A stretch of DNA of 64,000 bases from Bacteroidota bacterium (lineage in GTDB: Bacteria; Bacteroidota; Bacteroidia; Flavobacteriales; Flavobacteriaceae): assembly GCA_947447375.1 (NCBI GenBank), contig CANFJB010000002.1, positions 62,001 to 126,000 on the forward strand, written 5' to 3'. Shown in pieces: positions 35,743 to 43,882 of this stretch. A program made the position numbers and the translations under genes. The notes under the pieces were generated by a model. The model saw only the letters and a program-made list of their open reading frames with translations. It was not told the origin of the DNA and made no database searches. The first letter of the stretch is position 1. Each line of letters starts with the position of its first letter.

Positions 35743-36732
35743 ATGAGAATTGCAGTTGTTGGCGCTACAGGAATGGTTGGAGAAATTATGCTAAAAGTTT
35801 TAGCCGAAAGAAATTTCCCTGTGACTGAATTAATTCCAGTTGCTTCTGAAAAATCTATTGGAAAAGAAGTGGAATTCAAAGGAAAATTCTACAAGGTTGT
35901 TGGCATGCAAACTGCGGTTGATATGAAGGCAGATATCGCCTTGTTTTCTGCGGGTGGCGATACTTCTTTAGAGTGGGCTCCAAAATTTGCTGCAGCAGGA
36001 ACAACGGTAATCGACAATTCTTCGGCGTGGAGAATGGACGCTACAAAAAAATTAATTGTGCCTGAAATAAATGCTTCAGAGTTAACAAAAGAGGATAAAA
36101 TTATTGCAAATCCAAATTGCTCAACAATCCAAATGGTGCTTGTTTTGGCCCCATTACATAAAAAATACAACGTGAAACGCGTTATCGTTTCAACTTATCA
36201 ATCGATTACTGGAACTGGCGTTAAAGCGGTTCAGCAATTGGAAAATGAATATTCTGGAGTTCAAGGTGAAATGGCTTACAAATACCCAATTCACCGAAAT
36301 GCAATTCCTCAATGTGACAGTTTTGAAGACAACGGGTACACAAAAGAAGAAATGAAATTGGTTCGTGAAACTAAAAAAATATTAAGCGATAACTCAATAA
36401 ACGTAACCGCAACAGCAGTTCGTGTGCCTATTGTTGGGGGACATAGTGAAGCAGTAAATGTGGAATTTTCTCACGATTTCGACATTAAGGAAGTGCGTTC
36501 TATTTTAGAAAACACAGCTGGAGTTGTGGTTCAAGATAGCACTGACAATTTTAGTTATCCAATGCCTATTTATGCGGAAGGTAAAGACGAAGTTTTTGTA
36601 GGTAGAATTCGTCGTGACGAAAGTCAAGAAAACACTTTAAACATGTGGATTGTAGCTGATAATTTAAGAAAAGGAGCCGCAACAAATACGGTTCAAATTG
36701 CAGAATATTTAGTAGCAAATCATTTGGTGTAA
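35743..36732 (+). CDS. asd: Aspartate-semialdehyde dehydrogenase
   Basis: 329 residues. NADPH-dependent reduction of aspartyl phosphate to aspartate semialdehyde, leading to lysine/diaminopimelate, threonine and methionine. The Rossmann motif GATGMVGEIM is at the N-terminus. The catalytic cysteine is Cys126 in ANPNCSTIQM and the acid/base histidine is His234 in GGHSEAVNVEF. Cytoplasmic. It has its own promoter and stands between the mscL terminator and the TonB-receptor pair. Confidence 0.97.
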   Translation: MRIAVVGATGMVGEIMLKVLAERNFPVTELIPVASEKSIGKEVEFKGKFYKVVGMQTAVDMKADIALFSAGGDTSLEWAPKFAAAGTTVIDNSSAWRMDATKKLIVPEINASELTKEDKIIANPNCSTIQMVLVLAPLHKKYNVKRVIVSTYQSITGTGVKAVQQLENEYSGVQGEMAYKYPIHRNAIPQCDSFEDNGYTKEEMKLVRETKKILSDNSINVTATAVRVPIVGGHSEAVNVEFSHDFDIKEVRSILENTAGVVVQDSTDNFSYPMPIYAEGKDEVFVGRIRRDESQENTLNMWIVADNLRKGAATNTVQIAEYLVANHLV

Positions 36733-36772
36733 TAACCCGTTTTGCACCCATTGAATAAATAAAATACGAAGG

Positions 36773-37120
36773 TTGAAAAAGAATAAAATACTTATTAATT
36801 TTTCTTTAGTGATTGCGATATTGTTTTCAATATTGTTTCAATCACACGATTCGTATGCTCACTTTATTAAAGAAAAAGCAGAGGCAGAATGTAGCCATAA
36901 AAGTTCATCGAAACACCAAATCACGCACCAACACCATTCATTGGAACACTGTTTTGTGTGTGAATTTGCTTTCAGTTCGGCAGTACCATTTTCTGCTTTT
37001 GAATTTAACCCACAAAAAATATCGTTTAAAACGCAGCGTAGTTTTTACTATTCTGACGTTGTCATAGCCTTTGATAAAAATTCCAATCTTCTTCGAGGAC
37101 CGCCTGTTTTTAATGTTTAA
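36773..37120 (+). CDS. Small exported His/Cys-rich protein upstream of TonB receptor
   Basis: 115 residues from a TTG start (36773); there is no in-frame ATG in the N-terminal part. A hydrophobic signal peptide (FSLVIAILFSILFQ) is followed by CSHKSSSKHQ, then HQHHSLEHCFVCEFAF, a dense cluster of His and Cys, and a C-terminal LRGPPVFNV. The cluster looks metal-binding. It lies 61 nt before the TonB receptor gene and is probably co-transcribed. Similar small proteins beside metal-linked receptors are familiar in Bacteroidetes, but no named family is claimed. Confidence 0.7.
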   Translation: MKKNKILINFSLVIAILFSILFQSHDSYAHFIKEKAEAECSHKSSSKHQITHQHHSLEHCFVCEFAFSSAVPFSAFEFNPQKISFKTQRSFYYSDVVIAFDKNSNLLRGPPVFNV

Positions 37121-37181
37121 AAATTGATAAATCAGTTAAAGTGGCTGATTTAAACTAAAATTTCAACATAAAAAACATAAA

Positions 37182-39389
37182 ATGAAGAAGATACTAATTG
37201 CCCTTTTCATAGGTTTTTCAGCATTTGTAAATGCGCAAAATAAAATATCAGGAAAAATTACAGATAAAGACAATAACCCAATAAAAGGGGTGAATATATT
37301 CGTTTCAGAACTACATAAAAGTTCAGAAACAGATGAAAATGGAACGTACTCGATTAATAGTATTCCCAATGGAACTATAAAAATTACCTATACATTACTC
37401 GGTTTTGCATCTCAAAATAAAACGTTTTTGGTTCAAAACGGGGAGAATAACTTGGACATCGTTTTAGAACCCACTTTGTTTCAAATGGACGAGGTAATTG
37501 TGGCCACTTCATTTCATAAATTACAGTCTCAAAATGTGATGAAAGTGGAACACGAAAGCATGAAATCGTTACAACAAAAAGGGGCGGTTACCTTAATTGA
37601 AGGTTTAGCAACAATTCCAGGAATTTCTCAAATTTCAACAGGGACTTCCATTGGTAAGCCAGTAATTAGAGGGTTAAGTGGTAATCGAGTTTTGGTTTAT
37701 TCTCAAGGCGTTCGTCTTGAAAATCAGCAATTTGGAGACGAACACGGATTAGGATTAAACGATGCTGGAGTGGAAAGTGTTGAAATTATTAAAGGCCCAG
37801 CGTCTTTACTTTATGGCTCAGATGCCTTGGGCGGGGTGCTGTATTTTAACCCAGAAAAGTTTGCAAAATCAAACACATTTGAAGGAGATTTTAGTCAAAA
37901 ATTATTCTCAAACACCTTAGGAAGTAACACTAGTTTAGGTTTAAAAAAGTCATCCGAAAATTGGAAATTTTTAGTTCGAGGGAGCTATAACGTTCATTCC
38001 GACTATAAAATTGCTGATGGAAATCGGGTGACAAATACAAGATTTAATGAAAGTGATTTAAAAACAGGTGTTGGTTATAGCAACTCCATATTTTCATCCG
38101 TTTTACGATATAATTTTAACAAACTGGATTTAGGAATTCCTGAAAATGGAATTGCAGAACAAACCTCGAGTTCCACGACCCAGTTTCCAAAACAAGCGGT
38201 TGCCAATCATCTTTTAAGCTTAAATTCTACCTTGTTTTTCAATACCTCTAAAATAGATATTGATATGGGATTTATTTCCAATAACCGCAGTGAATTTGAG
38301 AATAGCGCTGTTGCAAATTTGAAAATGAGATTGAATACTTTAAATTATGATTTGAAATACCATTTGCCGAAAATGGGAAATTTAGAATCCATTTTTGGGT
38401 TTCAGGGAATGGCGCAAAATAACGTAAATTCTGGAATTGAATACTTGATCCCTAATGCTAAAACCAATGATTTAGGGGTGTTTGGAACGGCAAATTACGA
38501 ATGGAATTCAAGTGTGTTCCAAGCGGGAATTCGTTTCGACAATAGAAATATAAACACCGAAAGCTATGGCATTTTGGGTGAAGAAGGTTCCTTTGGGGCG
38601 GTTGCTAAAAACTATAATAGCTTTAATGGATCGCTAGGTTACAAAACTGATTTAACTAAAAAATTTACGTTGAGAGTTAATGTAGCTTCCGGTTTCAGAG
38701 CGCCAAATTTAGCAGAATTAACTTCAAATGGGGTTCATGAAGGCGCCAATCGCTATGAAATAGGAAATAGCAATTTATCCACTGAACAAAACATTCAAAC
38801 GGATTTAAATTTAGAATATCAAAACAGCCATTTTGAGTTTTTTGCCAACGGATTCTATAATAAAATCAATAATTATATTTATTTAAATCCTTCCCCGATT
38901 ATAATTGCAGGTTATGATGTGTTTAATTATTATCAAACCGATGCCAAGTTATATGGTGGAGAATTTGGTCTTCATTTTCATCCACATCCGCTAGATTGGC
39001 TGCATTTTGAGAGTAATTTTGAAACGGTAACAGGTGAAAAACAAAATGGAGATTTTTTACCGCTTATTCCTGCAAACAATTGGAATAATAGCTTGCGAGC
39101 TGAATTCAATGTCAAAAATTGGCTTAAAGACGGGTTTGCAACATTGAACGTTTCCAATACATTCGATCAAAAGAAAGTTAGTGGTTTTGAAACTTATTCG
39201 GAGGGTTATACCTTGGTTAATTTAGGATTTGGAGGGCAAATTAATATTGGGAAAACCCATTTTAACTTTATTATCAATGGAAACAATCTGTTTAACAAAA
39301 GCTATGTTGCCCATTTGTCAAGATTAAAAAATGATGGTATTCCAAATATTGGAAGGAATATTGTATTAGGAATAAATTTTAATATTTAA
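37182..39389 (+). CDS. TonB-dependent outer-membrane receptor (possibly metal uptake)
   Basis: 735 residues. Signal peptide MKKILIALFIGFSAFVNAQ; a carboxypeptidase-regulatory-like domain (about 22-100) that is common in Bacteroidetes receptors; a plug with KPVIRGLSGNRVLVYSQGVR and VEIIKGPASLLYGSDALGGVLYF (about 160-225); then a 22-strand-type barrel ending ..IVLGINFNI. The plug wording resembles ZnuD-type zinc receptors, and the His/Cys-rich protein gene upstream fits a metal role, but the ligand is an inference. No SusD partner, so not a glycan-uptake pair. Its end converges with mtgA. Confidence 0.9.
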   Translation: MKKILIALFIGFSAFVNAQNKISGKITDKDNNPIKGVNIFVSELHKSSETDENGTYSINSIPNGTIKITYTLLGFASQNKTFLVQNGENNLDIVLEPTLFQMDEVIVATSFHKLQSQNVMKVEHESMKSLQQKGAVTLIEGLATIPGISQISTGTSIGKPVIRGLSGNRVLVYSQGVRLENQQFGDEHGLGLNDAGVESVEIIKGPASLLYGSDALGGVLYFNPEKFAKSNTFEGDFSQKLFSNTLGSNTSLGLKKSSENWKFLVRGSYNVHSDYKIADGNRVTNTRFNESDLKTGVGYSNSIFSSVLRYNFNKLDLGIPENGIAEQTSSSTTQFPKQAVANHLLSLNSTLFFNTSKIDIDMGFISNNRSEFENSAVANLKMRLNTLNYDLKYHLPKMGNLESIFGFQGMAQNNVNSGIEYLIPNAKTNDLGVFGTANYEWNSSVFQAGIRFDNRNINTESYGILGEEGSFGAVAKNYNSFNGSLGYKTDLTKKFTLRVNVASGFRAPNLAELTSNGVHEGANRYEIGNSNLSTEQNIQTDLNLEYQNSHFEFFANGFYNKINNYIYLNPSPIIIAGYDVFNYYQTDAKLYGGEFGLHFHPHPLDWLHFESNFETVTGEKQNGDFLPLIPANNWNNSLRAEFNVKNWLKDGFATLNVSNTFDQKKVSGFETYSEGYTLVNLGFGGQINIGKTHFNFIINGNNLFNKSYVAHLSRLKNDGIPNIGRNIVLGINFNI

Positions 39390-39414
39390 AGAAAATTGAG
39401 CTCCTTTTAATATT
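39381..39414 (+). terminator. Stop-overlapping hairpin between TonB receptor and mtgA
   Basis: AATATTTAAAG (39381-39391) and CTTTTAATATT (39404-39414) pair at 10 of 11 positions with a 12-nt loop, covering both convergent stop codons. A/T-rich; may act in both directions. Confidence 0.45.
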
Positions 39415-40087
39415 CTATTTTTCCCACATACCGCATTGCCTTAACAATTCTTCCTTTACGTTTGTTGATATAAACCGTGGAATTGGTGGCTTTGTATTTT
39501 CTTGGGTTGGGCAAAATCGCGGCAATTCCGGCAGCTTCTCTTGGAGTAAGACTAGATGCGCCTTTGCGGTACCAATATTCCGTTGCGGCTTGTGCTCCAT
39601 AAATTCCGTCGCCCATTTCAATTGAATTTAAATAAACCTCCATAATCCTTTCTTTGCCCCAAATTAATTCAATTAAAACGGTGAAATAGGCCTCAAACCC
39701 TTTACGAATGTAACTTCTGCCTTGCCAAAGAAATACGTTTTTAGCGGTTTGTTGTGAAATGGTGCTTCCACCTTTTATCTTTTTCCCTTTTTGGTTGTTT
39801 TTGAGTGCCAATTTCATTGCAATAAAATCAAAACCATGGTGTGTTAAAAAGGTACCGTCTTCACTTGCAATTACTGCTTTTTGTAGGTTTTTTGAAATGT
39901 CTTCAATAGGAACCCAGTCGTGGTTGCAAACCATTTCTTTTCCATCAAATTTCATTTCAATTGCTCTTGTAACCATTAAAGGTGTGAATGGAACAGGAAC
40001 AAATTTGAATAGCACCACTATACCAATTGATATTCCTAAAAACCAAAGAAAAACCCTAAATGCGATTCGGACAAATTTTTTCCACAT
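39407..40087 (-). CDS. mtgA: Monofunctional peptidoglycan transglycosylase
   Basis: 226 residues. Polymerises lipid II into glycan strands. One N-terminal membrane helix (FRVFLWFLGISIGIVVLFKF) is followed by a GT51 domain with the catalytic EDGTFLTHHGFD block, GGSTISQQTAKN, and KERIMEVYLNSIEMGDGIYGAQAA. Start set at ATG 40087 (MWKKFVRIAFRV), 5 nt after the FAD-oxidoreductase stop; the longer open frame upstream overlaps that gene and is not protein-like. Probably co-transcribed with the oxidoreductase. Confidence 0.94.
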   Translation of the reverse strand: MWKKFVRIAFRVFLWFLGISIGIVVLFKFVPVPFTPLMVTRAIEMKFDGKEMVCNHDWVPIEDISKNLQKAVIASEDGTFLTHHGFDFIAMKLALKNNQKGKKIKGGSTISQQTAKNVFLWQGRSYIRKGFEAYFTVLIELIWGKERIMEVYLNSIEMGDGIYGAQAATEYWYRKGASSLTPREAAGIAAILPNPRKYKATNSTVYINKRKGRIVKAMRYVGKIEY

Positions 40088-40092
40088 ATAAA

Positions 40093-41205
40093 TTATATTA
40101 AATCGGCCAATTCTGTGCCTATTAAACTGCCAATTGCAACTCCCATTCCGCCCAATCGAACGCCGCAAAATACATTGTTGGAAATGGCTTCAACTATTGG
40201 ATTTTTTGAAGCGCCAAGTCCCATAATTCCGCTCCAACGATGATCAATTTTAACTTCTTGATTTGGTAAAATTACTTCTTTTAATACCATTTCCAAATGG
40301 TTTTGAATTAATTGCGTTTCACCAAATTCATCGGTTGCTTCGCCTTGAAAATCCAAGTTTCGGCCGCCGCCAAATAGAATTCTATCGCCAATATTTCTAA
40401 AATAATAATAGCCTTTGTCAAAATGAAAGGTTCCTTTTAGGTGTAAATTGGGTATTGGCTGAGTTATTAAAACCTGAGCTCTCGCTGGATTAACTTCGCC
40501 TTTGGTTAGTTCTGAAGCGAATCCATTGGTGGCAAATAACAGCTTTTTTGTTTTGAATGAAAAATCTCCAAGCGCCACCTCAACATTGGTTCCATTGTCA
40601 TTAAATGAAGTCACTTTTTGTTGGTTCAAAATCAAGATGTCATTTGCAGCAGCTTGTTTTAATAATTCTTGCATCATATTTCCGGTGTCAATTTGGCCCT
40701 CAAATGGATTGAAAATTACACTTTCAAATATTCCGTTGAACCCAAAGCGATCTATTTCTTTAGAATAAACATCCGCTTTAAATAGGGGTTGCAAAATTTC
40801 ATTGATGAAAGGAAGTTTATTGATACATTCCAAATAATCCGATTCGTGTTCTTTTAAAAACAACTCGTATCCGCCAAAAGGCTTGAAATCTAATTTTTTA
40901 TCACCTACGCGTTTTCTTAATAATTTTAAGCCTTCCCAGCGTTTTTGAATCAAATTAATTACTTCTTCTTCCGAATGGGATTTTAGGTCGTCAATAATTT
41001 CAGACAAGCTTCCAAAACAGGCAAAACCAGCATTTTTAGTACTTGCTCCTTGAGGTAAAACGCCTTTTTCAAGCACAATTATTTTACTATTTGGGAATCG
41101 CTCTCGAAGTCGTAATGCGGCGTGAAGCCCAACAATGCCGCTTCCTACAACGGTATAATCAACATTGGTAAACCAATTTTTTATTTCCCAATAACTGAGC
41201 TGCAT
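40093..41205 (-). CDS. FAD-dependent oxidoreductase (DAO family)
   Basis: 370 residues. N-terminal FAD-binding motif VVGSGIVGLHAALRLRERFPNSKIIVLEKG, then GASTKNAGFACFGS, as in D-amino-acid/glycine-oxidase-like enzymes (TSTKNAG is typical), and a C-terminal GVRLGGMGVAIGSLIG FAD contact. No signal peptide. Substrate not readable; an amine or amino acid is expected. First gene of a two-gene unit with mtgA. Confidence 0.9.
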   Translation of the reverse strand: MQLSYWEIKNWFTNVDYTVVGSGIVGLHAALRLRERFPNSKIIVLEKGVLPQGASTKNAGFACFGSLSEIIDDLKSHSEEEVINLIQKRWEGLKLLRKRVGDKKLDFKPFGGYELFLKEHESDYLECINKLPFINEILQPLFKADVYSKEIDRFGFNGIFESVIFNPFEGQIDTGNMMQELLKQAAANDILILNQQKVTSFNDNGTNVEVALGDFSFKTKKLLFATNGFASELTKGEVNPARAQVLITQPIPNLHLKGTFHFDKGYYYFRNIGDRILFGGGRNLDFQGEATDEFGETQLIQNHLEMVLKEVILPNQEVKIDHRWSGIMGLGASKNPIVEAISNNVFCGVRLGGMGVAIGSLIGTELADLI

Positions 41206-41217
41206 GTTTTTTTATTT

Positions 41218-41240
41218 CAAATGTAATTAATCTTGGCAAA
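41218..41240 (-). promoter_or_regulatory. Candidate promoter of the FAD oxidoreductase-mtgA unit
   Basis: On the minus strand TTTG (41240-41237), an 11-nt spacer and TACATTTG (41225-41218) lie 12 nt before the ATG. The -7 box is good; the spacing is short. Confidence 0.5.
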
Positions 41241-41340
41241 TAAATATAATGTTAATCGCTAAACCCTACTTTTTGATAGTCAGAAAATAAATATATTAGA
41301 AAAATTGAGTACTTTTAAACCTTGAAAAATAATTATAACT

Positions 41341-43245
41341 ATGAAAAAATTACTGATTTTAACTTTAATTACTATGAGTGTAAATGCGGTTGTAGCTCAA
41401 AATGTAATGTCGCCAGAATTACTTTGGAAATTGGGTAGAATTTCTCCATTAGGAATTTCTAAAGACGAGAAAAATATTATTTATAAAGTTTCAACGCCTT
41501 CAGTTGAAGAAAATAAATCGAATTCTAAGTATTATTCTGTTCCTGTAAATGGCGGAAATGCTGTTGAAATTTCCGATTACAAATCTTTATTGGCTGATAA
41601 AAATGTATCTCCAGATGGAAAATTTACGGTTTACAACGAAGAAGTAAAAATCGACAAAGTTCACGGAAAAGATTTTTATCCTAATTTGGATAAATCCAAT
41701 GCTCAAATCTATAATGGGTTGGATTACCGCCATTGGGACACTTGGAATGAAGGAAAATTCAATCACGTTTTTTATAAATCAAACGATGAAAAATCGGTTG
41801 GAATTGACATTATGAAAGGCGAAAATTTCGATTCTCCTCAAAAACCATTTGGTGGTGATGAAGATTATATTTGGTCACCAGACAGCAAAAGTATTTTATA
41901 CGTGTGCAAGAAAAAAGCAGGAACAGCTTATGCGATTTCTACGAATACAGATATTTACGAATACCACATTGAAACTGGAATTACTGAAAACAGAACAGAA
42001 GGTAATTTAGGTTATGATACCGCTCCAACATTTTCTCCAACGGGAAATTTAACTTGGTTGCAAATGAAACGCGACGGTTATGAAGCCGATAAAAACGATA
42101 TTCTAGTTAGTTTTAAAGGAACAACTATTAACCTTACGGCAAATTGGGACGGAAGTGTAGAAAGTTTTATTTGGAGTAAAGACGGAAAGAAAGTTTATTT
42201 CCAAGCTCCGGTTGATGGAACAATTCAATTATTTGTTGTTGATTTTCCAGGTTTAACCAAAAAAATGCCTCAAGTTGTTCAAGTTACCAATGGTGATTTT
42301 GACGTTTCAGGATTGGTAGGAATTGTAGGCGATAAATTCTTCGTTACCAGATCAGATATGAACCACGCTGCCGAATTGTACTCGTATGATTTGAAGAAAA
42401 AAGTATGGAATCAATTGTCAAATGTGAATACAGCAACCTACTCCACATTGGCGTTAAGCAAAACCGAACGAAGATATGTAACCACAACCGACGGTAAAAA
42501 AATGTTGGTTTGGGTAATTTTGCCTCCCAATTTTGATGCTTCAAAAAAATACCCAACGCTATTGTATTGCCAAGGCGGACCACAATCTCCGCTGACACAA
42601 TTTTACTCTTTCCGTTGGAATTTCCAATTAATGGCCGCTAACGGTTACATTGTTGTGGCACCAAACCGAAGAGGAATGCAAGGGCACGGTGTGGAATGGA
42701 ATGAGCAAATTAGTAAAGATTGGGGAGGACAAGTAATGAAAGATTACCTTTCAGCGATTGACGATGTGGCTAAAGAAAGCTATGTTGACAAAGCTAGATT
42801 AGGATGTGTTGGCGCTAGTTATGGCGGTTATTCTGCGTTTTATTTGGCTGGAATTCACAACAACAGATTCAAAACTTTTATAGCTCACGATGGTGTTTTT
42901 AACACGCAAAGTATGTTTGGAACTACCGAAGAAGTTTTCTTTAACAATTGGGATTTTGGTGGTGCATATTGGGAAAAAGACAACAAAGCGGCTCAAAAAA
43001 CTTATACCGAATTTAATCCTGCAAGCCACGTAGATAAATGGAATGCACCGATATTGATTATTCAAGGTGGAATAGATTTTAGAGTTCCTATTGGGCAATC
43101 GCAAGAGGCATTTCAAGCGGCACAATTGCGCGGAATAAAAAGTAGATTCTTGTATTTCCCAGAGGAAAACCACTGGGTTTTGAAACCTCAAAATGCACAA
43201 GTTTGGCAAAAGGAATTTTACAACTGGTTGAAAGAAACACTTTAA
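41341..43245 (+). CDS. S9 family peptidase (prolyl-oligopeptidase-like)
   Basis: 634 residues with signal peptide (MKKLLILTLITMSVNAVVAQ). The N-terminal half is a beta-propeller with PD40-like repeats (IWSPDSKSILYV, FIWSKDGKKVYF). The C-terminal alpha/beta-hydrolase domain has the triad Ser493 (GASYGGY), Asp579 (GGIDFRVPIG) and His611 (EENHWV). Belongs to the S9 acylaminoacyl-peptidase/dipeptidyl-peptidase branch; expected to cut short peptides in the periplasm. A strong terminator follows. Confidence 0.95.
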   Translation: MKKLLILTLITMSVNAVVAQNVMSPELLWKLGRISPLGISKDEKNIIYKVSTPSVEENKSNSKYYSVPVNGGNAVEISDYKSLLADKNVSPDGKFTVYNEEVKIDKVHGKDFYPNLDKSNAQIYNGLDYRHWDTWNEGKFNHVFYKSNDEKSVGIDIMKGENFDSPQKPFGGDEDYIWSPDSKSILYVCKKKAGTAYAISTNTDIYEYHIETGITENRTEGNLGYDTAPTFSPTGNLTWLQMKRDGYEADKNDILVSFKGTTINLTANWDGSVESFIWSKDGKKVYFQAPVDGTIQLFVVDFPGLTKKMPQVVQVTNGDFDVSGLVGIVGDKFFVTRSDMNHAAELYSYDLKKKVWNQLSNVNTATYSTLALSKTERRYVTTTDGKKMLVWVILPPNFDASKKYPTLLYCQGGPQSPLTQFYSFRWNFQLMAANGYIVVAPNRRGMQGHGVEWNEQISKDWGGQVMKDYLSAIDDVAKESYVDKARLGCVGASYGGYSAFYLAGIHNNRFKTFIAHDGVFNTQSMFGTTEEVFFNNWDFGGAYWEKDNKAAQKTYTEFNPASHVDKWNAPILIIQGGIDFRVPIGQSQEAFQAAQLRGIKSRFLYFPEENHWVLKPQNAQVWQKEFYNWLKETL

Positions 43246-43264
43246 TTATTTGTTATTTTAATAC

Positions 43265-43295
43265 AAAAACCACGGGATACGTTCCGTGGTTTTTT
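43265..43295 (+). terminator. Intrinsic terminator after S9 peptidase gene
   Basis: 11-bp stem AAAAACCACGG (43265-43275) / CCGTGGTTTTT (43284-43294), 8-nt loop, with a T-run completing the 3' arm. Confidence 0.88.
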
Positions 43296-43311
43296 ATTTC
43301 AAATGCATTCG

Positions 43312-43319
43312 TACCTTTG
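43312..43319 (+). promoter_or_regulatory. Candidate -7 promoter box of rnpA
   Basis: TACCTTTG fits TAnnTTTG, 23 nt before the rnpA ATG. It starts 17 nt past the terminator. No -33 TTG at standard spacing. Confidence 0.5.
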
Positions 43320-43342
43320 TAAATCAGAATTAGAAATTAAAA

Positions 43343-43726
43343 ATGAACTTCACCTATTCAAAAGCCGAAAAACTAAAAAGCAAAACGACTATTGATTTAC
43401 TTTTTTCAAAAGGAAAATCGGTGTCGAAATATCCGTTGCGATTGGTTTATATTGAAGGTGATTTTGGTGAAGGAATTCCAATAAAAATGGGTGTTTCGGT
43501 TTCTAAAAAACATTTTAAAAAAGCGGTTGATAGAAACTATTTTAAAAGAGTACTTCGCGAAACGTATCGCCTCAATAAGCATTTACTTTTAGATAATTTA
43601 TCGGCGCCTTTTTCGTTTATGTTTTTATATCAAAGCAAGGACAGATTGCCATTTGAGGAAATCAATAAAAAGACAATTCAGTTGTTTGAAAAGTTTTTGG
43701 AAGCACAAAAAACAGAAATAAAATAA
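43343..43726 (+). CDS. rnpA: Ribonuclease P protein component
   Basis: 127 residues. Basic protein subunit of RNase P, which matures tRNA 5' ends. The signature KAVDRNYFKRVLRETYRLNK (the RNR motif) is present at about 68-87, after the N-terminal FTYSKAEKLKSKTTIDLLFSKGKS. The usual neighbour rpmH is not next to it, unlike in many bacteria. It precedes the S41 peptidase gene by 156 nt. Confidence 0.95.
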   Translation: MNFTYSKAEKLKSKTTIDLLFSKGKSVSKYPLRLVYIEGDFGEGIPIKMGVSVSKKHFKKAVDRNYFKRVLRETYRLNKHLLLDNLSAPFSFMFLYQSKDRLPFEEINKKTIQLFEKFLEAQKTEIK

Positions 43727-43763
43727 CCCGTTGGATGTAATTAAATAAAAAATAATTTTGACG

Positions 43764-43852
43764 CGAATTTTCGAATTTTTCGATTTTATTCGAATTTTCA
43801 TCAAAGATGAACAAATTTTTGCGCCATTTTTTCTTAGATATTCGAAAATTCG
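43764..43852. repeat. Inverted-repeat intergenic element between rnpA and S41 peptidase gene
   Basis: CGAATTTTCGAAT (43764-43776) and its exact reverse complement ATTCGAAAATTCG (43840-43852), 63 nt apart; more CGAATTTT words lie between. The right end runs into TGGCAAAAA. From memory, ATTCGTGGCAAAA-type words recur in intergenic DNA of Flavobacterium, so this may be one copy of a dispersed element. Confidence 0.6.
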
Positions 43853-43882
43853 TGGCAAAAAGAAATAAAATAAATAAATTCT

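Noticed and set aside
40088..40168. N-terminal extension of mtgA beginning in the FAD oxidoreductase gene
   Set aside because: It overlaps the conserved end of the oxidoreductase and is rich in Arg/Asn with no family match; the ATG at 40087 starts the expected membrane anchor.
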